DNA of 64,000 bases from RGIG4079 sp045637505. Lineage in GTDB: Bacteria; Bacteroidota; Bacteroidia; Bacteroidales; Muribaculaceae. The DNA lies in contig JAZTZO010000048.1 of NCBI GenBank assembly GCA_045637505.1, forward strand, positions 31,355-95,354. The letters run 5' to 3'. The first letter of the stretch is position 1. Each line of letters begins with the position of its first letter. The notes below the pieces were generated by a model that had not been told where the DNA came from, searched no databases, and was given only the letters and a program-made list of their open reading frames with translations. The position numbers were made by a program, and so were the translations under genes. Shown piece by piece: positions 41,912-50,783 of this stretch.

Positions 41912-43003
41912 TTATTTTTTAGCGTCGGGGAAATAATTAAAAAACGCATCAGAGATTTCACCTAAATTGGGAACAATTCCACCAAGACGTCCGAAATGAT
42001 ATGTTGGCACGCGACATTGAGAAGCGAGTTTCACATCTTCAATCATTTGTCCGGCATTAAGTTCTACAACCAACATACCTTTTACGCGTTGAGATATGCG
42101 GTCAAATACTTCGGTGGGGAATGGCCATAGAGTAATTGGACGCACAAGGCCTACTTTTATGCCTTGTTCACGCATCTCGTCGATGACTTTTTGGCAAATG
42201 CGAGCCATTGAACCAAATGCTACAAAAAGGTATTCGGCGTCGTCGGTGAGATATTCTTCGCATCGTTGCTCGTTTTGCTCGATTAGGCGATAGGTGCGTT
42301 GGAAGCGATTGTTGTTTTCTTCCATCACTGCAGTGTCGAGCTCGAGCGAGGTGATAACATTTTGCTTGCGAGTGGCAGGCTTGCCAGTAATTGCCCAAGG
42401 ACATTGCTCGGCAATTTGCTCTTTTGTGCGACGAGGACGGGTTGGTGGGAGGATTACTTTTTCCATCATTTGTCCCACGATTCCGTCGGCAAGAATCATG
42501 GCTGGTGTGCGATATTTAAATGCAAGGTCAAAGCCGAGATATACAAAATCGGCCATTTCTTGCACAGTTTTAGGTGCTAATACGATGAGATGGTAGTCGC
42601 CATGTCCGCCACCTTTAGTTGCTTGGAAATAGTCGGCTTGAGATGGGTGAATAGTTCCAAGTCCAGGACCTCCACGCATCACGTTGATTATCAAAGCAGG
42701 AAGTTCGGATGCAGCAATGAAAGATATGCCTTCTTGCTTAAGGCTTACACCAGGGCTTGAAGATGAAGTCATAACTGCTTTCCCACATGAAGCACCTCCG
42801 TAAACCATATTTATCGCAGCAACTTCGCTCTCGGCTTGAAGCACTACCATGCCAGTAGTTTCCCAAGGCATTTCGGCTTCGAGAGTTTCGAGGATTTCGG
42901 ATTGAGGGGTGATGGGATAGCCAAAGTAGCCATCGGCACCATATCTTATTGCAGCAAGAGCAATCGCTTCGTTGCCTTTTAATAATTTTACTTCTTCATT
43001 CAT
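41912..43003 (-). CDS. korA: 2-oxoacid:ferredoxin oxidoreductase, alpha subunit
   Basis: 363-residue alpha subunit with the pyrimidine-binding (PYR) fold. Opening KGNEAIALAAIRYGADGYFGYPITPQSEILE and SSSPGVSLKQEGISFIAASELPALIINVMRGGPGLGTIHPSQADYFQ are typical, and a transketolase C-terminal-like domain lies at about 250-350 (VGLVRPITLWPFPTEVF). The gene follows the ferredoxin gene by 37 bases. Confidence 0.95.
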   Translation of the reverse strand: MNEEVKLLKGNEAIALAAIRYGADGYFGYPITPQSEILETLEAEMPWETTGMVVLQAESEVAAINMVYGGASCGKAVMTSSSSPGVSLKQEGISFIAASELPALIINVMRGGPGLGTIHPSQADYFQATKGGGHGDYHLIVLAPKTVQEMADFVYLGFDLAFKYRTPAMILADGIVGQMMEKVILPPTRPRRTKEQIAEQCPWAITGKPATRKQNVITSLELDTAVMEENNNRFQRTYRLIEQNEQRCEEYLTDDAEYLFVAFGSMARICQKVIDEMREQGIKVGLVRPITLWPFPTEVFDRISQRVKGMLVVELNAGQMIEDVKLASQCRVPTYHFGRLGGIVPNLGEISDAFFNYFPDAKK

Positions 43004-43040
43004 AATTCAATATTCTAAAATTGATGAACTAAATATGAAT

Positions 43041-43274
43041 TTAATCGGGGATTTTTACTCGATATACTTCAATACATCCGTCGGGGCACACAGTAGCACA
43101 TGCAGCGCAACCAATGCAGTCGTCGGGATTTTTCATGAACGCGAAATGATATCCACGATTATTAACTTCTTTGGGTTGAAGCAATAACACATCTTTGGGG
43201 CAAGCTACGACGCATAAATCGCATCCTTTGCAGCGTTCTTGATTGATGGTTACAGCACCTTTAATTTTAGCCAT
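43041..43274 (-). CDS. korD: 4Fe-4S ferredoxin (delta-type subunit)
   Basis: 77-residue protein with two 4Fe-4S motifs: CKGCDLCVVACP and CIGCAACATVCP (both CxxCxxCxxxCP). It is the first gene of the kor operon and probably passes electrons from the oxidoreductase to free ferredoxin. The -7 box at 43313-43320 lies about 40 bases above. Confidence 0.95.
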   Translation of the reverse strand: MAKIKGAVTINQERCKGCDLCVVACPKDVLLLQPKEVNNRGYHFAFMKNPDDCIGCAACATVCPDGCIEVYRVKIPD

Positions 43275-43312
43275 AATTAATGAAAATCTAAATGAGATTT
43301 GTTTTTATAGTG

Positions 43313-43320
43313 CAAAAATA
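43313..43320 (-). promoter_or_regulatory. -7 box for the kor operon
   Basis: The minus strand reads TATTTTTG, matching TAnnTTTG, 39 bases above the ferredoxin gene ATG. Confidence 0.5.
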
Positions 43321-43409
43321 ATGAAAGTTTTTGATAACAACAATCTTTGAGGCATATCATTAACCAAAGGTTGGGTAAAGGGAGAAATTAATTGAAATTA
43401 AGTTAGAGG

Positions 43410-43440
43410 TTTGAATTCTCTATAAAATGTTGTATATTTG
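43410..43440 (+). promoter_or_regulatory. Complete promoter implying an almost leaderless glycosyltransferase mRNA
   Basis: TTTG at 43410-43413 and TATATTTG at 43433-43440 with a 19-base spacer. Transcription should start only a few bases before the ATG at 43449. Confidence 0.65.
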
Positions 43441-43448
43441 TGGCTAAT

Positions 43449-45395
43449 ATGATATCAGTAATTATTCCGGTATATAATCTTGAAACACTTCTGAAACGAA
43501 GTGTTGACAGTGTTAAGGCTCAAACTATCTCGGATTGGGAACTTATCATGGTAAATGATGGTTCAACCGATAGTTCGGGCAAATTGTGTGATGCTATTGC
43601 TAACACCGATGAACGCATCCATGTGCTACATGGGAAAAATGCGGGGGCAGGAACAGCTCGAAAGTTGGGCGTTGCAAAGGCTAAAGGCGAATGGGTGTTG
43701 ATGCTCGATGGCGATGATGTATTGCCTCCCGATGCTCTTGAGCAATTTTTGACTCGAGTATCGGACGATGTGGATATAATAGTGGGATCGGCTCAGCGAT
43801 TGACTGAGTCAGGATATTATCCTCAATTAATGGAGCTATCGCGCGAACTAACAGGTAAAGAGTATGTTAAGGCGTTGCTTGATTATGAAACGAATGTCGG
43901 GCCAGTGGCAAAACTTATTCGCCGCTCGCTATTTCTTAATGGGCAATGGATACCTCACCGTCGTATCACTCACTTTGAAGATTTATTAATGTTAGTGTCG
44001 ATTGCAAGAGAGGCTAGGAAAGTTGTTATAGATAATAGCTTAAAAGTGTATAGTATCATATTTCGCACTGATGGGTTAAGTCATAACATGACTATGACAT
44101 TTGAAGGGTGGTATAGATTGTTTAACGGTATATCACGATTTGCCGACGAAGAAACTGCTCTATTATTTAAACTACATCGCTTATATGACGGAGTAATTAC
44201 GCAAGGTATCGAGTTTGATTATTCCAATCCCGAAATACAATGTATCGTTAAAGAGGCGCGCCATCACAAGTTGCGTGGTCATGATAAATTGATATATTGG
44301 ATGCTTCATAGCAAACGCTTACGCCGTTATGTGGCAAAACGACATAAAGATATTAAACCGGTGTCAGGGGCTGTGAGAGTGAGTGTAGTGATGTCGGCCT
44401 ATAATGAGGAAAAAACAATAGAACGAGCAATGCGCTCGGTGTTGCAACAATCATTCCGCGATATAGAGTTGATTGTAGTTGATGATGCATCGACCGATAA
44501 GACCCTTGATGTGATACGCACTATTTCGGCTGTTGATGGGCGCGTGAAAGTGCTACGCCACTACGAAAATTTGGGTCTAAGTGCAACACGCCGCACCGGA
44601 TGGCTCATGGCAGTGGGCGATTATGTGCAATTTATGGATGGCAGTGACACGCTCAACCCTATGGCTATTGAGCAGATGTATAAGCAAGCAACCAAGACCG
44701 ATGCCGAGGTTGTTGTTATGGGTACTCAACGCTCAAGCCGTCTGTTTGGAATAAAATTGCCTTATTTTGTTCCTTCTAAATTTTTCAAACAAGAGGTGAC
44801 AACAACTCGTGAGTTATTGCCAACACTACTTGGTCGTCATGGATTCTCGCATAGTATGGTCGATAAATTGATATTGCGCAGTGTGCTCAAGAAGGTTGAT
44901 CCATCGGCCGAGTCAAATTTCTATGGCGAAGATTTGTTGACAATGTTGCGTATCTTCAATAATGATTATAAAATATCATATATTGATTATGTGGGTCGTA
45001 ATTGGACCATGGGTGGTCGCTCTTCGTCAATGAAATATAACGAGGCGTGGCAAGAGGATAAATTCCTATATGAATTGTGTGGGAATTTGTTGAACGAGCT
45101 CAATCTCAATGATAAGAAGTATAAAGAAGCAATGGCAAAAGGCTTGGCCGATTGTTTTATAAATAATATTTCACATTATATATCAAATCCCCTTCGTTCC
45201 AAAGAGAAACTTGTTGCATGGATCAAAGAGCAACTTAATGACAAAGTGTGGGTGAATGTAACACCTCTTTTAGATGGCGAAAAATATAAAGCGATAAAGG
45301 ATAAAGATGATGTGGCATTGCTCCAAGTGGCAACCGAAAAGTACAAGGCCTCGCAAATGTTCTACACTGTGATGCAGTTCTATAAATATTTATAG
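43449..45395 (+). CDS. Tandem family 2 glycosyltransferase
   Basis: 648-residue protein with two GT2 (GT-A fold) domains. Domain 1 (1-230) starts ISVIIPVYNLETLLKRSVDSV, with NDGSTDSS and the metal motif LMLDGDDVL. Domain 2 (about 310-530) starts VRVSVVMSAYNEEKTIERAM, with VDDASTDKT and FMDGSDTL, where the third residue of the metal motif is Ser rather than Asp. Start at ATG 43449 is chosen because a GTG at 43440 lies inside the promoter. No membrane segment is seen, so it is cytoplasmic, making cell-surface glycan. It stands alone with a terminator after it. Sugar specificity unknown. Confidence 0.9.
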   Translation: MISVIIPVYNLETLLKRSVDSVKAQTISDWELIMVNDGSTDSSGKLCDAIANTDERIHVLHGKNAGAGTARKLGVAKAKGEWVLMLDGDDVLPPDALEQFLTRVSDDVDIIVGSAQRLTESGYYPQLMELSRELTGKEYVKALLDYETNVGPVAKLIRRSLFLNGQWIPHRRITHFEDLLMLVSIAREARKVVIDNSLKVYSIIFRTDGLSHNMTMTFEGWYRLFNGISRFADEETALLFKLHRLYDGVITQGIEFDYSNPEIQCIVKEARHHKLRGHDKLIYWMLHSKRLRRYVAKRHKDIKPVSGAVRVSVVMSAYNEEKTIERAMRSVLQQSFRDIELIVVDDASTDKTLDVIRTISAVDGRVKVLRHYENLGLSATRRTGWLMAVGDYVQFMDGSDTLNPMAIEQMYKQATKTDAEVVVMGTQRSSRLFGIKLPYFVPSKFFKQEVTTTRELLPTLLGRHGFSHSMVDKLILRSVLKKVDPSAESNFYGEDLLTMLRIFNNDYKISYIDYVGRNWTMGGRSSSMKYNEAWQEDKFLYELCGNLLNELNLNDKKYKEAMAKGLADCFINNISHYISNPLRSKEKLVAWIKEQLNDKVWVNVTPLLDGEKYKAIKDKDDVALLQVATEKYKASQMFYTVMQFYKYL

Positions 45396-45427
45396 GAAAA
45401 AAGGTTGTAGTGAAAGATATAATAAAG

Positions 45428-45464
45428 AAAAATCCATCGTTGACAAACGATGGATTTCTTTTTA
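45428..45464. terminator. Bidirectional terminator between glycosyltransferase and gldN
   Basis: 12-base perfect stem AAATCCATCGTT / AACGATGGATTT with a GACA loop, followed by CTTTTTA on the plus strand and TTTCTTTATT on the minus. Confidence 0.8.
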
Positions 45465-45494
45465 TGCTATTGAGAAGTGTTTTGATTCAACGCA

Positions 45495-46646
45495 TCATTT
45501 GCGACGGCGTACCGAACGCACAGCTGAGTTGTTGCTACTCTTTACTTTGCTTTCTTTTACTTTAGACTCTTTGCGTTTCACAGGTTTTTTATCGCTGCTT
45601 TTTTCTTCTTTAGCGCGCGATGAGCGTGAAGCCGATTTTTTTGTTTCTTTTTTCTCTTCTTTCTCTACCTTGCTGTCTTTGTTGGCAGTAGAGTCGTTTT
45701 CTTCGGCTTCGGCAGCCTTTGCTGCTTCAGCTTCGCGTTTAGCGATGATTTCTTCGCGATCGGGAACCCACAATTTGTTTTCAAAAGAGTCAAGGCGTGA
45801 TTGAATGCTATCTTGAGCTTTTTGGCGAGCTTCCTCTTCGGGATAAAGTTGCATCATTGACTTGTTTTGGAGGTTGCGAGTCTTATAGATGTCACCTTTA
45901 TACATGGTGAGAAGGAAGAAGTCGTCGTAGGTGTATTTGGCGAGGTTGTTATCATCGTTGGTGAAGATGTATTGTTGAGCCAACCAAGGACGAATGTCTT
46001 GAAGTTTAACCCAGAACATGGGGTATCTCATGGCTTCGCCACCAAAGTCGCCCGAACGATGAAGTACGGGGCATATTGCTTCTACGCGAGTCTTCATTTG
46101 ATTGCTACGCGAGTCAAATTCCCATCGTTCAAGGATATAATATGATAGCACTTCATTGGCAGGTACATCGCTATCGTCGATAGTAAACTTGGGGTTACGC
46201 TCGGTAGAACCTTTGGCTTCGTCATAAAGCACATGGAAGCGGTCGAGCATATCACGCACTTTGATAATATATTCTTCAGTGAAGATTTCGCGACCATCGA
46301 GATATTCATATGCGCTTATTTGATTATTGGCCAATAATCGCATGATGATGCGGAATAGGTTTTCTTGGTCTTGAGTTTTTTCTTCGGGGAAGAATAGAGG
46401 AGCGTTAGCATCGTTAGTTGCTTCGAGTTGACGATAGATGACACGCATCCACATCAAGTCGGCTTCGCTTGTGGGTTCTTCTTCAAAGAACGATTGCATG
46501 CGACCAGTTACTTGAGTGTCACTTTGCTTGTCGCGATTGCGGTCATTGCCATTGCGTTTACGCACTACCGATTGCGCTTCAGCTACTGATGTTGCCAAGC
46601 CCACCATAGCAAGGGCGATAATGATATATTTCTTGAATAGTTTCAT
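45495..46646 (-). CDS. gldN: Type IX secretion protein GldN/PorN
   Basis: Periplasmic part of the T9SS ring with GldK. The 383 residues begin with a signal peptide (ending SVAEAQ), and the family core spans about 50-290 (PTSEADLMWMRVIYRQLEATNDANAPLFFPE, then FRIIMRLL and VLSYYILERWEFDSR). From about 300 onward there is a low-complexity Lys/Glu/Ser/Ala tail of about 80 residues ending in SVRRRK, not expected in the F. johnsoniae protein. It is the last gene of the por/gld cluster, 31 bases after gldM. Confidence 0.92.
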   Translation of the reverse strand: MKLFKKYIIIALAMVGLATSVAEAQSVVRKRNGNDRNRDKQSDTQVTGRMQSFFEEEPTSEADLMWMRVIYRQLEATNDANAPLFFPEEKTQDQENLFRIIMRLLANNQISAYEYLDGREIFTEEYIIKVRDMLDRFHVLYDEAKGSTERNPKFTIDDSDVPANEVLSYYILERWEFDSRSNQMKTRVEAICPVLHRSGDFGGEAMRYPMFWVKLQDIRPWLAQQYIFTNDDNNLAKYTYDDFFLLTMYKGDIYKTRNLQNKSMMQLYPEEEARQKAQDSIQSRLDSFENKLWVPDREEIIAKREAEAAKAAEAEENDSTANKDSKVEKEEKKETKKSASRSSRAKEEKSSDKKPVKRKESKVKESKVKSSNNSAVRSVRRRK

Positions 46647-46677
46647 GTTGTATTATGATTCTAAAACGATTACACTA

Positions 46678-48231
46678 TTAGTTTACGATAACTTCAAGCG
46701 GAGAAAGGTCGCGAGTGATACCATCGGGTCCTTTGGCTTTAATGCGTGATATATAGAAACGCTTTCCGCGTGATAGACGCTTGAATTGGTCCTTTTGGCG
46801 TTGAGAGAAACTTGCACCATTTGACACCTCGGGCATTGCGTTACCCATTGAGTCGAAGAATACAGTTTCAAAACTTAACACTGTAAAGCCGATGTTGAGC
46901 AATCCGTCGTCAATAGCAGCTCCAATGCCTGGTGCTTGCAATAACAATGCTTTTGAGAAAGGTTTTCCGCCAAGATATTTATCGGTATTGCCTTTGTCGT
47001 CTTTAAATGCGATGAAAGGAGTGGGGTTGGGCAACTTGCGCACACGGAAAGTGGTGGTGTTGACCGTTTGACTCTTTCCATCGACAGTAGCAGTAACCGT
47101 AACCACAGCATCGGACCCAACAGTAGTGGGGCGAGCGACCCATGTGTCGCCGTTGCGTGATAGTGTGCCGTTGGTCATGTTGGCACTCACTTGCGACATA
47201 GGGATACCTGGCACCGATATGCTAATGGGGTTGTCGATACCTGCATAAAGCACATTCATCATTGTTGCCGAAACGGTTGCGGCAGGTTCGATTACGGTAT
47301 AAGATGATTTGAAGTCATGGCGTTCCATTGTTCCATCGCCACGAGGTACTTCAAGGTAACCCGAGTAGTCAAATACGCCAGTGCTACCACAAGATAGCTC
47401 ATAAAGACCGTTGGTGATTTGTCGGCCGCCGATGTAGATATTGGGGCGTTGAGTGGTGTCGATAGCAGCAAGCACTACGCGAGCCGAATAGCGACCACCA
47501 CGCATCACTATGCGTGAATCGGGGATAACGAATGCGCTGAGTTGATTTACGCGCACATCGCTTGCATCAACATTTGTGAGCAGATAGGCAAGAGCCTCAC
47601 CCTCGGCATAGCGAAGGTCGTTTTGAAGTTTAGCCAATAATGTTATGGCTGCAACAACTGGTTGGTTTTCAAATTTAGAGTTTTCCCAGTTTTGTTTAAT
47701 GCCATTGCGCATCACAGGTTCGGTTGATAACACATCGTTGATGTTGTTGCATTTAATCGAATCGGAGATGATGCTTGTGATATATTTACGATAGTCATCG
47801 ATTGATTTGCGTAACACTACACCGCGCTTGTTGGCAGGTGATAACATAATATATGCAGCCGCTTCGAGGTCGTCGCGACGACGAATGTTGTTTATGTCGC
47901 CATCTTCGCCATCGGCAGCAACTACGATGAGCTTTTTGAGTGAATCAACATATTGATATAACTTTGAAGTGATTTGACGCACTTCGGTTGCTTTGTCATA
48001 CCACACTTGTCCTTTTTGAGGATTTTTTTCGGCAAAAGCTCCAAGAGTGTTATATATGGCAGTGTTGCGTTGCTCAATATTTTCGTTTGTGCGGTTAAGA
48101 CCTTCTTCAACTTGAGTAAAGCCGTCAAGCACATCGCTCGACACATTGAGTGCAAGCATTGCCGTGAGGACGATATACATCAAGTTTATCATCTTCTGAC
48201 GGGGTGAAAGTCTTGAAATATTTTCAGCCAT
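46678..48231 (-). CDS. gldM: Type IX secretion motor subunit GldM/PorM
   Basis: Inner-membrane-anchored periplasmic shaft of the T9SS motor, 517 residues. One N-terminal helix (SPRQKMINLMYIVLTAMLALNVSSDVLDGF) carries the family signature. The rest forms the periplasmic D1-D4 domains, with the helical D1 at about 40-220 and the beta-rich D2-D4 after that (GIDNPISISVPGIPMSQVSANMTNGTLS, FRVRKLPNPTPFIAFKDDKG). With GldL it uses the proton gradient to drive secretion or gliding. It starts 48 bases after gldL. Confidence 0.96.
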   Translation of the reverse strand: MAENISRLSPRQKMINLMYIVLTAMLALNVSSDVLDGFTQVEEGLNRTNENIEQRNTAIYNTLGAFAEKNPQKGQVWYDKATEVRQITSKLYQYVDSLKKLIVVAADGEDGDINNIRRRDDLEAAAYIMLSPANKRGVVLRKSIDDYRKYITSIISDSIKCNNINDVLSTEPVMRNGIKQNWENSKFENQPVVAAITLLAKLQNDLRYAEGEALAYLLTNVDASDVRVNQLSAFVIPDSRIVMRGGRYSARVVLAAIDTTQRPNIYIGGRQITNGLYELSCGSTGVFDYSGYLEVPRGDGTMERHDFKSSYTVIEPAATVSATMMNVLYAGIDNPISISVPGIPMSQVSANMTNGTLSRNGDTWVARPTTVGSDAVVTVTATVDGKSQTVNTTTFRVRKLPNPTPFIAFKDDKGNTDKYLGGKPFSKALLLQAPGIGAAIDDGLLNIGFTVLSFETVFFDSMGNAMPEVSNGASFSQRQKDQFKRLSRGKRFYISRIKAKGPDGITRDLSPLEVIVN

Positions 48232-48279
48232 TTAAGTGAAATTAGTTATTGTTATTGTGTTAACTAATAGACTTGAGAA

Positions 48280-49299
48280 TTAACTATTAGAAGAGTCTTC
48301 GTTGGGGTTTTGCATTCCGGGGATATCGCCACCCATCATTGGGCGATACATGTTGATGGTCATTGCGGTAATCATCTTTTCATAAACCGAGTTGAGTTGT
48401 TGCATGTAGCGAGCCATCTTTTCGGTTTCTTCGCAATAACGAGCACTTTGTTGTGAGCTCTTTTCATACATGTCGCGAATATCTTTAATGCCACGGTTTA
48501 CGCGGTCAATAGAGTCGAGTTGTGATGAAACACTCTTCAATTGTATTTCATAAATTGTATTCAAGCCACCAATGTTGCGGTTGAGGTCTTGCATTTGCTC
48601 GATGTAGCCAGTCGAACTGCTTGTGATGTTTTCGGAATTCTCGGTAATAGCACGATAAGATTCGAGTAATACATCCGATACTTTGTTGAGGGCTTGAGTT
48701 GTTTCGCGTAGGCGCAACATCTCTTCGCTGATAGCTGCCATTTGGTCGAGGTATTGTTGAGTGGCAGAAGTGAGTTCGGCCATGCGCGAAAGTTGATCAG
48801 AAGCAGCAGCCATTTTAGCAATGCTTTCAGTGAGAGAAAGAGTGTCTTCTTCTGAAATATTTACACCCGATGGTAACCCTACAGCACGACGAGCTTCTTC
48901 GGGGCTTACCGATGGCGCATTTGTAACAACAATGGGATTGCCTTCGTCGTCATATGCAGCTTCGCCAGCATATGCGCTACCACCACCATTGATGATTACA
49001 CCACCGCCACCATTAGAGAAGTCGGGGCGGTCTTCGGGGTCGTTGGTGTTGAGCACGGGGAATACATCTTCCCATTTATATTCTTTAGGAGGACGGTCGA
49101 AGGCAGTGATGATAAACATTACAACCTCGGTGCCCATACCTATCATCAACAATTCGTTGCCCAATGGAAGGTGAAGGATTTTAAACAATGCACCAAGAAT
49201 TACGATGGCAGCACCAATACTATATGCAAAGTTGAATAAACGTTGGCCGCCTTCCCATGAGAATAGGCGTCGTAGTCCGGTTTTATTAGTCTTTCCCAT
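48280..49299 (-). CDS. gldL: Type IX secretion motor subunit GldL/PorL
   Basis: Inner-membrane motor stator protein, 339 residues. Two transmembrane helices lie at about 21-42 (LFNFAYSIGAAIVILGALFKIL) and 47-67 (GNELLMIGMGTEVVMFIITAF). The TM2 glutamate (Glu58) matches the conserved acidic residue of the family that is expected to take part in proton flow. The cytoplasmic part carries a Gly-rich linker (GGGGVIINGGGSAYAGEAAYDDEG) and a long coiled-coil (150-310). It is longer than F. johnsoniae GldL. Position between gldK and gldM is standard. Confidence 0.95.
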   Translation of the reverse strand: MGKTNKTGLRRLFSWEGGQRLFNFAYSIGAAIVILGALFKILHLPLGNELLMIGMGTEVVMFIITAFDRPPKEYKWEDVFPVLNTNDPEDRPDFSNGGGGVIINGGGSAYAGEAAYDDEGNPIVVTNAPSVSPEEARRAVGLPSGVNISEEDTLSLTESIAKMAAASDQLSRMAELTSATQQYLDQMAAISEEMLRLRETTQALNKVSDVLLESYRAITENSENITSSSTGYIEQMQDLNRNIGGLNTIYEIQLKSVSSQLDSIDRVNRGIKDIRDMYEKSSQQSARYCEETEKMARYMQQLNSVYEKMITAMTINMYRPMMGGDIPGMQNPNEDSSNS

Positions 49300-49338
49300 A
49301 TATAATGTTTAGATATATTCGTTATTGAAAAATTGTAA

Positions 49339-50781
49339 TTATCGTTTGTTTTGTTTTTGACCGCGAGCAAATCCTATTTGCGAACGCACGCAACGGAATC
49401 CGATGTAAGAGCGTTGCTCGTTTTGGTATTCCCACATGCGAATGTCGCTACGGATATTATGAGCCACATCTTTCCAAGAACCACCACGCACAATTTTGCG
49501 TTTCATCTTGTAGGGATCTTCTTTGGCTGCGTCATAGCGATACTCGGGGTTGAGGTCGCTTGTGAGGCGTCCCACGCTTTCGGTATAGGCTGTAGAGGTC
49601 CATTCGCTCACATTACCAGCCATGTCATATAAGCCGAAGTCGTTGGGTGAATATGTGCCTACTTGAGAGGTGATTAATTGACCATCTTTCATGTAGTTGC
49701 CTTTTTGAGGCTTGAAGTTGGCATAAAAACAGCCTTTGTCTTCGGTCATAGGGAGGTCGCCTTCCCATGGATACATGTTTTCGTTTACACCTGCGCGAGC
49801 AGCATATTCCCACTCGGCATCGGTAGGCAAGCGGTAGGGCTCGATATATACGCCTTCTTTGCCAAGTGAACGGCGGAGGTAGTCGGTGCGCCAGTTGGCA
49901 AATGCATTGGCTTGTTCCCAACTAACACCTACAACAGGATAGTTGCTGTAGCCACCGTGAGCAAAATACATGCGCACATATGGTTCGTTATAAGCATTGT
50001 CAAAGTCGTTAATCCATGCAGTAGTGTCGGGGTAGATGTTGACAATGTATGTGTTGAGGAAGTCGTAGTCGCCAGTGAGACCACGAGTGACGGTTTCGCG
50101 TACGATTGTACCTTCATCATTGATATAAGCAGTGTCTTTAGAAATGACAGGGATGTCGGTAGGCACTGGTTTGTCGGTGTTATATTCGCGACGAGTGGGG
50201 TCAAGACGGTGTTTGCGTTTAGCGGCTTGAGTGTGGTTATATATCTCGTAACGATAGTTCATTTGAGTGGGGTCAAGTTCTTTGACGCCTGTGATGGGGT
50301 TGGTGCGATATACACTTTCGATAGCACGAGCCTCATCTTCGCTTGGGTTGCGCCAGGGAATGGGCTTGTTCCAGTTGAGATATGGCTTTATGGGGTTACC
50401 TTCGCGGTCTTCTTCAATCTTGAATTCTTCGTTGCCACCAAAAGATGGGTCGGCAAGGCGTTCACGAATGATAGAATCGCGTACCCAAAATACAAATTGC
50501 TTATATTTAGCGTTGGTGATTTCGGTTTCATCCATCCAAAATGCGTCAACCGATATGCCGCGAGGATCGGCTTTGATGTTCCACGCGCTATCATTTTTTT
50601 GTGGACCTACTTCCATAGAACCACGATCAACCAATACCATTCCGAAAGGTGTAGGCTCAGCCCATGAAGTTCCACCAACTCCAGTTACTTCGCCTCCAGC
50701 CGAACTTTGACCACCCGCAGCACATGAGCTCACGAGCAATGCGATAACGATAGGTAATAGATAAATTGAAACTTTTTTCAT
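49339..50781 (-). CDS. gldK: Type IX secretion lipoprotein GldK/PorK
   Basis: Outer-membrane lipoprotein that forms the T9SS ring with GldN. The 480 residues start with a lipoprotein signal (MKKVSIYLLPIVIALLVSSC, lipobox VSSC). The body is an FGE-sulfatase/SUMF1-like domain: GMVLVDRGSMEVGPQ, FWMDETEITNAKYKQFV, YRLPTDAEWEYAARAG, GNVSEWTSTAY, RGGSWKDVAHN and the closing GFRCVRS. It starts two bases after the porP stop, so the two are translated together. Confidence 0.96.
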   Translation of the reverse strand: MKKVSIYLLPIVIALLVSSCAAGGQSSAGGEVTGVGGTSWAEPTPFGMVLVDRGSMEVGPQKNDSAWNIKADPRGISVDAFWMDETEITNAKYKQFVFWVRDSIIRERLADPSFGGNEEFKIEEDREGNPIKPYLNWNKPIPWRNPSEDEARAIESVYRTNPITGVKELDPTQMNYRYEIYNHTQAAKRKHRLDPTRREYNTDKPVPTDIPVISKDTAYINDEGTIVRETVTRGLTGDYDFLNTYIVNIYPDTTAWINDFDNAYNEPYVRMYFAHGGYSNYPVVGVSWEQANAFANWRTDYLRRSLGKEGVYIEPYRLPTDAEWEYAARAGVNENMYPWEGDLPMTEDKGCFYANFKPQKGNYMKDGQLITSQVGTYSPNDFGLYDMAGNVSEWTSTAYTESVGRLTSDLNPEYRYDAAKEDPYKMKRKIVRGGSWKDVAHNIRSDIRMWEYQNEQRSYIGFRCVRSQIGFARGQKQNKR

Positions 50782-50783
50782 AA

